Below, one piece after another: positions 52,133 to 59,724 of a stretch of DNA of 64,000 bases. Positions within the stretch are counted from its first letter, which is position 1; every line of letters starts with the position of its first letter. This DNA comes from Humibacillus xanthopallidus (GTDB lineage Bacteria; Actinomycetota; Actinomycetes; Actinomycetales; Dermatophilaceae), in the NCBI RefSeq assembly GCF_006716675.1, contig NZ_VFPM01000001.1, positions 744,001 through 808,000 on the forward strand. The letters run 5' to 3'. Both the position numbers and the translations under genes were made by a program. The notes under the pieces were generated by a model that made no database searches, was not told the origin of the DNA, and worked only from the letters and a program-made list of their open reading frames with translations.

Positions 52133-54630
52133 CAGACGGCGGCGCCGAAGGTCGCCCGCGACGCGAGGGCCTCGCGCAGCTCCGCGTCCGCGTCGACGAG
52201 CGAGCGCCGCACGGCGGGTGTGAGGTCGTCGCGCTCGAGGGTGCGCGCGCTGAGGTCCGCGGTCTGCTCGGTGAAGACCTTGGGGAAGGCGACGAGCACG
52301 ACCCGCGAGAGGGCGTCCTCGCCGACCCACTCGGCCATGGCCGGCACGTCGGTGAAGTAGCGCGGCACGTAGTCCGCGACGAGTGCGTCGTCGGGGGCGC
52401 TCCAGAAGCCGCGGGCGAGGTGCACCATCTCGTAGTTCGACCGGCCGTGCCGACCCGTCAGCTGCTCCCACGCCCAGCCCTTGGCCACCGGGTCGGGCAG
52501 GCTCGCGCGGCACATCAGCGCGTTGAGGCCACCCTGGAGCGTGTCGTCCTTGGCGCGGTAGGACTCGACCCCGGCGACGTCGATGAGTCCGCGGGCGGCG
52601 AGGTTGCGCACGACGATCCAGCGGAAGTCGCCGTCGTCCTGGAGGCCGTCGGGCAGCGAGTCGCCGTCGGCCCAGGCGCGCAGCAGGGCCTCGTCGTCGC
52701 TCGCTCCGGCCACGAGGCGTGCCGCTGCGAGCGACTCGGTGCTGCCCGACGGCGCCGTGTCGAGCAGCGCCCGGCCGCTCGCCGCCAGGCGGGCGAGGGC
52801 GGTGGCCTGGCCGGGCCGTGGCACGAAGTACGGCACGATGCGGTGCTCGGAGTAGGCCGAGACCCGGGTGAGGATCGAGGAGTTGGTCTCGTGGGGCCAG
52901 GCTGCCTCGACGACGTCGAGGAAGGCGTCGGGTGACACCGTTGCCCCGTGCACGCCGTCGATGAGGGCGCTCCAGACGACGGCCCGTGCCTGCTGGTCCG
53001 GCACGAGCGCGAGCTGGCTCGGGAGGGCGGTGAGCGTGCGGTCGGACAACCGGACCCGGGCCCACGTGAGGTCGCTCGCGTTGGGCACGACGACGGCAGG
53101 CTCGGGAGCGCCCTGCAGCCCGTCGAGCCGCGTCTCGGGCGCCGTGACCGTCGTCGTCACCCGCGCCACCTCGAGACCGTCGGTCCAGCCCGCCACGTCG
53201 AAGGTGTGCGGCCGGTCGGCCGGCCGGTCCGCGGGCGTCTCGCGCACGGCGACGGCGGAGTCGATGACGCCGCCCTGCTCCTCGAGGCGCACCGAGAGGG
53301 TGTCGCGGTCGGCCGTCAGCAGCCACGCCCGCGACCACGCCGCGAGGTCCGTGCCGCTCGCTGACTCGATCGCGCCGAGGAAGTCCGCGAGCGTACCGTT
53401 CGCATACGACTTGTCGGTGAGGTAGGCCCGCACCCCGGCGATGAACTGGTCGTCACCGACGTGGGCGATGAGCTGGCGCAGCGCGGCCGCGCCCTTGGCG
53501 TAGGAGATGCCGTCGAAGTTCTGCAGCGCGCTCTGCGCGTCGAGGGCCTCGACCCCCGCGACGGGATGCGTCGAGGGTGACCGCTCGGCGCCGTATCCCC
53601 AGACCTTGCGCACGATCGAGGAGTCGACCCAGGCGTCGGCATACTCCGTCGCGTCGACGAGACAGCGGTGCGACATGTACTCCGCAAAGGACTCGTTGAG
53701 CCAGAGGTCGTCCCACCACTTCATCGTCACGAGGTCGCCGAACCACATGTGGGACATCTCGTGGCTCACCGTGTTGGCGCGCGTCAGCAGCTCGTCGCGC
53801 GTGGCCGAGCCGCGGTAGAGGTACTGGTCGCGGAAGGTGACGCAGCCCGGGTTCTCCATCGCGCCGGCGTTGAACTCCGGCACGAAGACCTGGTGGTACT
53901 CCCCGAAGGGGTAGCGGATGCCGAACAGCCCGTGGAAGTAGTCGAAGGACCGCTTCGTCACGTCGAAGATCTCGGCGGCGTGCCGCTCGAGGGGCTCGCG
54001 CAGCGACGCCCGCGCGTGCAGACCGAGCGGTATGCCGTCGTGCTCGTCGTGCACGGAGACGTAGGGCCCGGCGCACACCGTCACGAAGTAGGTCGCGAGC
54101 GGCTTCGTCGTCGCGAGGCGCCAGGTGCCCGGTGCGGTGCGGGTGGCCGCTCCGTTGCCGATGACCGTCCACTCGAGCGGCGCCCGCACGACGACGTCGT
54201 AGGGGGCCTTGAGGTCGGGCTGGTCGAAGCAGGCGTAGACGCTCGGCGCGGCGTCGAGGAAGAGGTGCCCGTAGACGTAGTCGCGCTGGTCGGCGGGGTC
54301 CGTCGCCCGGTGCAGGCCCTGGCCGTCGTGGCTGTAGGCCATCGTCGCGGCGACGACGAGCTCGTTGTCGGCCTCGAGGCCGGTCAGCGGCAGGCGCCCG
54401 TCGACGACGTCAGCGGGGTCGAGGTCGACACCGTTGAGGCTGACGGTCTCGACCGTGCGGGCCTTGAGGTCGACCCACGAGTCGGCACCAGGGGTGCTGC
54501 ACGCGAAGCGGACCGTCGTGTGCGAGCCGAAGACCTCCGCGCCCTGGTCGAGGTCGAGCTCGACGGCATACGACGTGACGGTGAGCAGGGCTGCCCGCTC
54601 GCGGGCTTCGGCCAGGGTGAGACTGCGCAT
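52132..54630 (-). CDS. pepN: Aminopeptidase N (M1 metallopeptidase)
   Basis: 832 residues from ATG 54630, with CAGGCT 7 nt upstream as a weak leaderless box. N-terminal beta-saddle (RSLTLAEARERAALLTVTSYAVELDLDQGAEVFGSHTTVRF), exopeptidase motif NAGAMENPG (~255), zinc site HEMSHMWFGDLVTMKWWDDLWLNESFAEYMSH (HExxH-x18-E, ~287-310), then ERAP1-like helical C-terminus (EQTADLSARTLERDDLTPAVRRSLVDADAELREAL). It removes N-terminal residues from peptides in the cytoplasm. Length is as for actinobacterial PepN (~850). Confidence 0.94.
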   Translation of the reverse strand: MRSLTLAEARERAALLTVTSYAVELDLDQGAEVFGSHTTVRFACSTPGADSWVDLKARTVETVSLNGVDLDPADVVDGRLPLTGLEADNELVVAATMAYSHDGQGLHRATDPADQRDYVYGHLFLDAAPSVYACFDQPDLKAPYDVVVRAPLEWTVIGNGAATRTAPGTWRLATTKPLATYFVTVCAGPYVSVHDEHDGIPLGLHARASLREPLERHAAEIFDVTKRSFDYFHGLFGIRYPFGEYHQVFVPEFNAGAMENPGCVTFRDQYLYRGSATRDELLTRANTVSHEMSHMWFGDLVTMKWWDDLWLNESFAEYMSHRCLVDATEYADAWVDSSIVRKVWGYGAERSPSTHPVAGVEALDAQSALQNFDGISYAKGAAALRQLIAHVGDDQFIAGVRAYLTDKSYANGTLADFLGAIESASGTDLAAWSRAWLLTADRDTLSVRLEEQGGVIDSAVAVRETPADRPADRPHTFDVAGWTDGLEVARVTTTVTAPETRLDGLQGAPEPAVVVPNASDLTWARVRLSDRTLTALPSQLALVPDQQARAVVWSALIDGVHGATVSPDAFLDVVEAAWPHETNSSILTRVSAYSEHRIVPYFVPRPGQATALARLAASGRALLDTAPSGSTESLAAARLVAGASDDEALLRAWADGDSLPDGLQDDGDFRWIVVRNLAARGLIDVAGVESYRAKDDTLQGGLNALMCRASLPDPVAKGWAWEQLTGRHGRSNYEMVHLARGFWSAPDDALVADYVPRYFTDVPAMAEWVGEDALSRVVLVAFPKVFTEQTADLSARTLERDDLTPAVRRSLVDADAELREALASRATFGAAV

Positions 54631-54693
54631 GGGGGCGAGCCTGCCAGATGGAGGGCGGCGACGGCGCGTGGGTTGCGGTCGCGCGCGGTCGGC

Positions 54694-55566
54694 TCAGCGG
54701 TGCAGCGGCCCGCCGGCCATGCTCTCGAGCCGCGCGATGCGCTGGTCCATCGGCGGGTGCGTCGACAGGAACCGCGTGACGTCCTGCGCCCGGAACGGGC
54801 TCGCGATCATCATGTGGCTGGCGTTGACGACGTCCTGGGACGGGGCGAGCGGGGCCCGGGCGACGCCCGCCTCGAGCTTTCGCAGGGCGGAGGCGAGGGC
54901 GAGCGGGTCGCCCGTGAGGCGGGCGCCGTCCTCGTCGGCGTCGTACTCGCGGGTGCGGCTGATCGCCATCTGGATCGTCATCGCCGCGAGCGGCGCCAGC
55001 AGGCTCATCGCGAGCAGCGCCAGCGGGTTGGGCCGGTTCTCGTCGGAGCCGCCGCCGAAGATGCTCGTGAACATCAGCATCTGCCCGATCGAGGTGATGA
55101 CACCGGCGATGGCCGCCGCGACGGAGCTCGTGAGGATGTCGCGGTTGTAGACGTGCATGAGCTCGTGACCGAGGACGCCGCGCAGCTCGCGCTCGTCGAG
55201 AAGGCCGAGGATGCCCTCGGTGCAGCAGACGGCGGCGTTCTGCGGGTTGCGGCCGGTCGCGAAGGCGTTCGGGGCCTGCGTCGGGCTGACGTAGAGGCGC
55301 GGCATCGGCTTGCCGGCCGCCGTCGAGAGCTCGCGGACGATGCGGTACATCTCCGGCGCCTGCGCCTCCGACACGGGGTAGGCGTGCATGGCGCGGATCG
55401 CGAGCTTGTCGCTGTTCCAGTAGCCGTAGAAGGTGGTCGCGACACCAATGAGGGCGAAGATCCAGATGTAGCGGCCGCCGCCGACGAGGGCGCCGATCCC
55501 GAGCAGCAGGGCCCAGATGCCGCCGAAGAGCGCGGCCGTCTTGAGCCCGTTGTAGTGGTTGTGCAT
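54694..55566 (-). CDS. htpX: HtpX-like membrane metalloprotease
   Basis: 290 residues from ATG 55566 (MHNHYNGLKTAALFGGIW). Two N-terminal membrane helices are followed by an M48 peptidase: HELMHVYNRDIL (HExxH, ~133), SRTREYDADEDGARLTGDP (third ligand Glu, ~205) and STHPPMDQRIARLESMAGG at the end. TAAALIAGVITS and LALLAMSLLAPLAAMTIQMAI are further membrane segments. HtpX cleaves misfolded membrane proteins. The GNRN-like NAFATGRNPQNAAVCCTEGIL is typical. A longer frame upstream (to 55698) is Pro/Arg-rich and not conserved. It is 63 nt from pepN on the same strand. Confidence 0.92.
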   Translation of the reverse strand: MHNHYNGLKTAALFGGIWALLLGIGALVGGGRYIWIFALIGVATTFYGYWNSDKLAIRAMHAYPVSEAQAPEMYRIVRELSTAAGKPMPRLYVSPTQAPNAFATGRNPQNAAVCCTEGILGLLDERELRGVLGHELMHVYNRDILTSSVAAAIAGVITSIGQMLMFTSIFGGGSDENRPNPLALLAMSLLAPLAAMTIQMAISRTREYDADEDGARLTGDPLALASALRKLEAGVARAPLAPSQDVVNASHMMIASPFRAQDVTRFLSTHPPMDQRIARLESMAGGPLHR

Positions 55567-55751
55567 AGCCGGTGAACGAGTGGTTGAGGGTGCGTGTTCC
55601 CACGGGACCCGCGCCCGGCAGGCACCGGGCACCCGGCCACGGGACACGGAGCCGGGCTGCGGGTTGGGCAGCGAGCTGGACGAGTCTGTGTCCCGCACAT
55701 GAGCCGGCTGTGACCGAGATCTCGGCCCGCCGGCGATTGAACACGCAACTT

Positions 55752-55774
55752 AACTACTACGTGCGGTAGTAGTT
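55752..55774. promoter_or_regulatory. 9-bp perfect palindrome, candidate operator
   Basis: AACTACTAC (55752-55760) and GTAGTAGTT (55766-55774) are exact inverted arms around GTGCG. The stretch is AT-rich for this genome and lies 48 nt before the two-TM gene in the gap shared with divergent htpX. TACxxxxxGTA spacing recalls CopY/BlaI or TetR sites, but no regulator is encoded nearby. Confidence 0.55.
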
Positions 55775-55822
55775 TGGGGCTCGTTGGGGAAACCGACACC
55801 CTTCCGATGAAAGAAGCGAGAA

Positions 55823-56419
55823 ATGCGCAAGACACTCGACAAGCTGATCTCCTGGACCGGCCTCATCATGGCCGTCGTGCTCGCGATCGCCGGCGGACTG
55901 CTCATCTACGCCAGCAGCTTTGTCTCGAACAACGTCAGGGAGCAGCTGAGCCAGCAGAACATCACGATGCCGGCCGCGGCCGCCCTCGAGACCCAGGAGC
56001 AGAAGGACGCGCTCCTCCAGTACGCCGGCCAGCCGATGGAGAACGGCGCGCAGGCCAAGGCCTTCGCCGACCACTACATCCTCGTGCACATGAACACGCA
56101 GTCGAACAACAAGACCTACTCCGAGGTCTCGGGCGAGTACATGAAGGCCGCGAAGGACCCCAACGCCGACCCCGCGACGGTGGCCGCCCTCGGTGAGCTG
56201 CGCCAGAGCCTCTTCATGGGCAACACGCTGCGTGGCCTCCTGCTCAACGCCTACGCCTTCGACACCATGGGCACGGTCGCGCTCTGGGCCGGCATCGCCG
56301 CCCTCATCGGAGCTGCCCTGCTGCTCGCCCTCGGCATCATGGGCCTGCGGCACGCGAAGCAGGCCGACGACGCAGCCGTCGCCGCCGCCGCCGACCCGCA
56401 GCCGGTGCCCACGACCTGA
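55823..56419 (+). CDS. Two-helix membrane protein with external helical domain
   Basis: 198 residues from ATG 55823, with a purine-rich GAAGCGAG site. TM1 (WTGLIMAVVLAIAGGLLIYA) and TM2 (MGTVALWAGIAALIGAALLLALGIMGL) enclose ~110 residues of polar helical sequence rich in Gln/Asn/Met (NVREQLSQQNITMPAAAALETQEQKDALLQYAG...). The C-terminus is Ala/Asp-rich. I do not recognise a family, though the layout resembles actinobacterial integral membrane proteins of unknown role. The palindrome upstream suggests regulated expression. A terminator separates it from convergent nuoN. Confidence 0.7.
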   Translation: MRKTLDKLISWTGLIMAVVLAIAGGLLIYASSFVSNNVREQLSQQNITMPAAAALETQEQKDALLQYAGQPMENGAQAKAFADHYILVHMNTQSNNKTYSEVSGEYMKAAKDPNADPATVAALGELRQSLFMGNTLRGLLLNAYAFDTMGTVALWAGIAALIGAALLLALGIMGLRHAKQADDAAVAAAADPQPVPTT

Positions 56420-56452
56420 TCGCGAACAGGACCGGTCGATCGCCACTCGACC

Positions 56453-56492
56453 GCCGACGGCCCCGGGGCTCCCACGCCCCGGGGCTGTCGGC
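56453..56492. terminator. Bidirectional terminator between the two-TM gene and nuoN
   Basis: GCCGAC-G-GCCCCGGGGC (56453-56469) pairs with GCCCCGGGGC-T-GTCGGC (56476-56492), with one internal mismatch and a 6-nt loop. It ends both the plus-strand gene and the nuo operon. Confidence 0.75.
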
Positions 56493-56497
56493 GTCTG

Positions 56498-58144
56498 TCA
56501 ACCGAGCAGGCGCAGGACGAGGTCCGGCTGCACGCTGACGACGACGAGGACCGCTGCGGCGAGGACCAGGCCGGCGACCGCGACGCGCCGCCTCTCGACG
56601 TCCGCCGCCCCCTCACCGGCCGGTGCACCGGCTGCCGCACCCGCTGCCGCACCCGCTGCCGCACCCGCTGCCGCACTCCGGTCCGGGGCCGTGATCACCC
56701 CGCGCAGCCACCGCAGGTAGACGGCGACCCCGATCACGGCGTTGACCGCAGCGATGACCGCGAGCCACACCCACCCTTCGGCGACGACGGGACGCAGGGC
56801 GACGACCTTGCCGACGAGGCCGATGATGCCGGGCGGCAGGCCGGCGAGCGAGGTGAGCGCGAGCACGAGCGCCCCCGCCCGCCACGGCTTGCGGTGCCAG
56901 AGCCCGTCGTATGCCGTGAGGGTGCGCCCGTCGGCACGCTCGCGGAGCGTGACGGCCACGACCGCGAAGGCGACGAGCGTGCCGATGACGTAGGCGAGCA
57001 GGTAGGTCGCGCTCGCCCCGATACCGAGCGCCGACACGCTGACGAGCGGCATGACGACCCAGCCGGCCTGTGCCACGGTCGACCACGCGAGCAGGCGCAC
57101 GACATCGTCCTGAAGCAGCGCCATGAGGTTGCCCAGGGTCATGCTGAGCGCCGCGAGCACCCCGATCGAGATGAGGGCGGGGGTTCCGAGCGCCGCGACG
57201 GCCCGCAGCACGACGAGCAGCGCCGCGAGCGCGGCCACCTTCGACACGGTGGCGAGGAAGGCGGCGACCGGGGTCGAGGCGCCGGAGTAGGCCGTCGGCG
57301 TCCACGCGTGGAACGGCACGAGGGAGAGCTTGAAGCCGACGCCGGCGAGGAGCAGCACGACACCGAGCGACAGCACGGCGCCCGACACCGAGGGCCAGGC
57401 GACGACGGTGGCAGAGGTGGTCGCCGCGGTCGTGGCCGCTGAGCCGAGCGGCGCGGAGCCGAACCAGCCCACGCCCTGGGCCCGGCCCGACGACAGGGCG
57501 GCATCCGGCGTGAGGAAGGGGCTGCCCGTCGCGGCGAACCACAGGGCCACCCCGAGCACGAGCAGGGCGAAGGAGACGAGGGAGGTGACGAGCAGCTGGG
57601 TCGCCCCCGCCACGGCGGAGCGCCGGCCCGACAGGGCGACGAGCACGATGACCGGCAGCGTGGCGAGCTCGAGGGCGATCAGCCAGGTGCCGACGTCGCG
57701 GCTCGCGGCGACGACGACGGTGCCGGTGAGGGCCGCGAGGAGCAACACCGCCTCGACCGGCTCGGTCGTCGCGTCGGCGGGCCGCTGCCGGGTGGCACCC
57801 GGCCAGGCGAGGGCGACGCAGACGGCGGCGGCGAGGGCGGCTGCCAGCTGCAGCGTCGACGTCAGCGCGTCGGCCTGCCAGAGGCAGGTCTGCGGCAGGT
57901 CGGCGCTGATGCCACCGGAGGCCCCGCCCGTGGTCGTGAGGCAGAACGTCGACCGGGTCGATCCGCCGCCCTGGGCGAGCCCCGGGACCGTCGCGAGGAC
58001 GGTCGCGAGCGAGGCGAGGCCGGCGATGGCGTAGGGGGCACGGCGCAGCCGCGGCGCCACGAGGTCGGCGACGAGCACGAGGACGAGGCCGGCGATGGGC
58101 AGCAGGGCGGGCCAGAGCACGGCGGCGTCGACGGAGACACGCAT
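56498..58144 (-). CDS. nuoN: NADH-quinone oxidoreductase subunit N
   Basis: 548 residues from ATG 58144, in TGATG overlap with nuoM. About fourteen membrane helices of the Mrp-antiporter-like fold: GVGFKLSLVPFHAWTPTAYSGASTPVAAFLATVSKVAALAALL contains the conserved Lys and the Trp-Thr-Pro loop, ALSMTLGNLMALLQDDVVRLLAWSTVAQAGWVVMPLV the second channel segment. It pumps protons in complex I. Near the C-terminus a 12-bp tandem repeat encodes AAAGAAAGAAAGAAAG in a cytoplasmic or external loop before the last helix. It is the last gene of the operon. Confidence 0.94.
   Translation of the reverse strand: MRVSVDAAVLWPALLPIAGLVLVLVADLVAPRLRRAPYAIAGLASLATVLATVPGLAQGGGSTRSTFCLTTTGGASGGISADLPQTCLWQADALTSTLQLAAALAAAVCVALAWPGATRQRPADATTEPVEAVLLLAALTGTVVVAASRDVGTWLIALELATLPVIVLVALSGRRSAVAGATQLLVTSLVSFALLVLGVALWFAATGSPFLTPDAALSSGRAQGVGWFGSAPLGSAATTAATTSATVVAWPSVSGAVLSLGVVLLLAGVGFKLSLVPFHAWTPTAYSGASTPVAAFLATVSKVAALAALLVVLRAVAALGTPALISIGVLAALSMTLGNLMALLQDDVVRLLAWSTVAQAGWVVMPLVSVSALGIGASATYLLAYVIGTLVAFAVVAVTLRERADGRTLTAYDGLWHRKPWRAGALVLALTSLAGLPPGIIGLVGKVVALRPVVAEGWVWLAVIAAVNAVIGVAVYLRWLRGVITAPDRSAAAGAAAGAAAGAAAGAPAGEGAADVERRRVAVAGLVLAAAVLVVVSVQPDLVLRLLG
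56631..56677. repeat. 12-bp tandem repeats inside nuoN
   Basis: The unit GCTGCCGCACCC is repeated three times plus a fourth partial copy, coding Ala-Ala-Ala-Gly on the minus strand. Repeat number may vary between strains. Confidence 0.7.
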
Positions 58145-59724
58145 CAGGGCAGCACCCCCGCCCCGGTGATGAGCCGAGCCGCATCGGGGCCGGACACCCC
58201 GAGCAGCAGCTGCGGCAGGACGCCGAGCACGACGATGACGACGGCGAGCGTCAGCACGACGGCCCACCGGGCACCACGGGCGTCGACGACGGCCCCTGCG
58301 CCGGTCATGCCCTCGACCGGCCCCCCGGCAGCAGCGGCAGTCCCCGTTCCGCCCGCGGCGACGCCCGGACCGGCAGCGCCGTCAGCCGAGCGGCCCGCCT
58401 CGCCCGACCACACGAGCCGGGCGACGCGCAGGGAGTAGGCCGCCGCGAGCGCGAGCCCAACGGTGCCGAGGACGACACAGACGCGCAGGAGCATCGCGGG
58501 ACGGTCGGGCGCCGGCGACCAGGCGGCATACAGGGCCAGGAACTCGCCCCAGAAGCTGACGAGACCCGGCAGCCCGAGTGCGGCCGCGAGGCCGATGAGC
58601 AGCACGATCCCCAGGCGGGGGGAGGTGTCGCGCAGACCGGCCCGCACCGTGCGCAGGTCGGCGGAGCCCCACTGCTCCTTGAGGTCGCCGACGACGAAGA
58701 AGAGCAGGGCGGCGACGACGCCGTGGGCGATGTTGCCGAGCAGCGCCGCCTGCAGCCCGGTGTCGCTGCCGGACGCGATGGCGAGCGCGACGAAGCCCAT
58801 GTGGGCAACGGAGCTGTAGGCGATGAGCCGCTTGAGGTCGCGCTCGACGAGGCACGCGAGCCCTCCCCAGAGGATGCCCACCACGCCGAGGATCGCGAGC
58901 ACCGGGCTCAGCGCGGCGAGCCCGCTCGGGACCGTCGCGACGACGAGCCGCACGATGCCGTAGGTGCCCATCTTGAGCAGCACGGCGGCGAGCAGCACGG
59001 AGCCGGCCGTCGGGGCCACGGTGTGCGCGGGTGGCAGCCAGGTGTGCACGGGCCAGAGCGGCACCTTGATGCCGAGGCCGAGCAGCAGCATCCCGGCGAT
59101 GGCCGTCTCGAGCGAGCGCGAGATGCCCTCGCCATGGAGGCGCGCGAGCTCCGTGAGGTCGGAGGTGCCCTGGTGGTGCACGAGGAAGAGGATGCCGACG
59201 AGCATGAGCGTCGAGCCGAGCACCGTGAAGAGCACGAAACGCCCCGACGCGTCGGACCGCCGCTCGTCGGGCACGTGGTCGTCGCCGAAGCTGCGGATGA
59301 GCACCCACATCGGCACGAGCACGACCTCGAAGGCGATGAAGAAGAGGATCGCGTCGCGCGCGAGGAAGGTCGCGAGCGCGCCGGTCTCGACGAGCAGGAT
59401 GCACCCGAGGAAGGTCGAGCCGGACCCGCCGGCCGGGATGCGACCGGCGAGCGCGTGCACGACGACGGCGACGGTGAGCAGGGCGGTGAGCAGCACCAGT
59501 GCCGCCGAGATGCCGTCGACCCCGAAGTGCCAGCGGATGCCGAGCGAGCGGATCCACGGCGCGTCGACCTCGTGGCGCCCCGCGACGACGACGACGGCGA
59601 GCAGCGCCGTGAGCACCGTCGTCCCGAGGGCGATCCAGCGCTCGACGGGCGACTCGTCGCCCGGGATGGCGATGAGGGCGACCGCACCGAGAAGGGGCAG
59701 CAGGAGCATGAGGGTCAGCGCCAT
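58144..59724 (-). CDS. nuoM: NADH-quinone oxidoreductase subunit M
   Basis: 526 residues from ATG 59724. The antiporter-like core is plain: FGVDGISAALVLLTALLTVAVVV, FFIAFEVVLVPMWVLIRSFG (conserved Glu), MLLLGLGIKVPLWPVHTWLPPAHTVAPTAGSVLLAAVLLKMGTYGIVRLV (Lys channel) and RDLKRLIAYSSVAHMGFVALAI. It is one of three proton-pumping subunits. A Gly/Ala-rich insert (SADGAAGPGVAAGGTGTAAAAGGPVEG) lies before the last helix, so C-terminal loops of nuoM and nuoN both have low-complexity inserts. Its start is directly downstream of nuoL's stop region (10-nt overlap). Confidence 0.95.
   Translation of the reverse strand: MALTLMLLLPLLGAVALIAIPGDESPVERWIALGTTVLTALLAVVVVAGRHEVDAPWIRSLGIRWHFGVDGISAALVLLTALLTVAVVVHALAGRIPAGGSGSTFLGCILLVETGALATFLARDAILFFIAFEVVLVPMWVLIRSFGDDHVPDERRSDASGRFVLFTVLGSTLMLVGILFLVHHQGTSDLTELARLHGEGISRSLETAIAGMLLLGLGIKVPLWPVHTWLPPAHTVAPTAGSVLLAAVLLKMGTYGIVRLVVATVPSGLAALSPVLAILGVVGILWGGLACLVERDLKRLIAYSSVAHMGFVALAIASGSDTGLQAALLGNIAHGVVAALLFFVVGDLKEQWGSADLRTVRAGLRDTSPRLGIVLLIGLAAALGLPGLVSFWGEFLALYAAWSPAPDRPAMLLRVCVVLGTVGLALAAAYSLRVARLVWSGEAGRSADGAAGPGVAAGGTGTAAAAGGPVEGMTGAGAVVDARGARWAVVLTLAVVIVVLGVLPQLLLGVSGPDAARLITGAGVLP

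Noticed and set aside
55752-55774. Assignment of the palindrome to BlaI/CopY
   Set aside because: The core differs from TACAnnTGTA and no BlaI/CopY gene is in the window, so I keep it as an unassigned operator.
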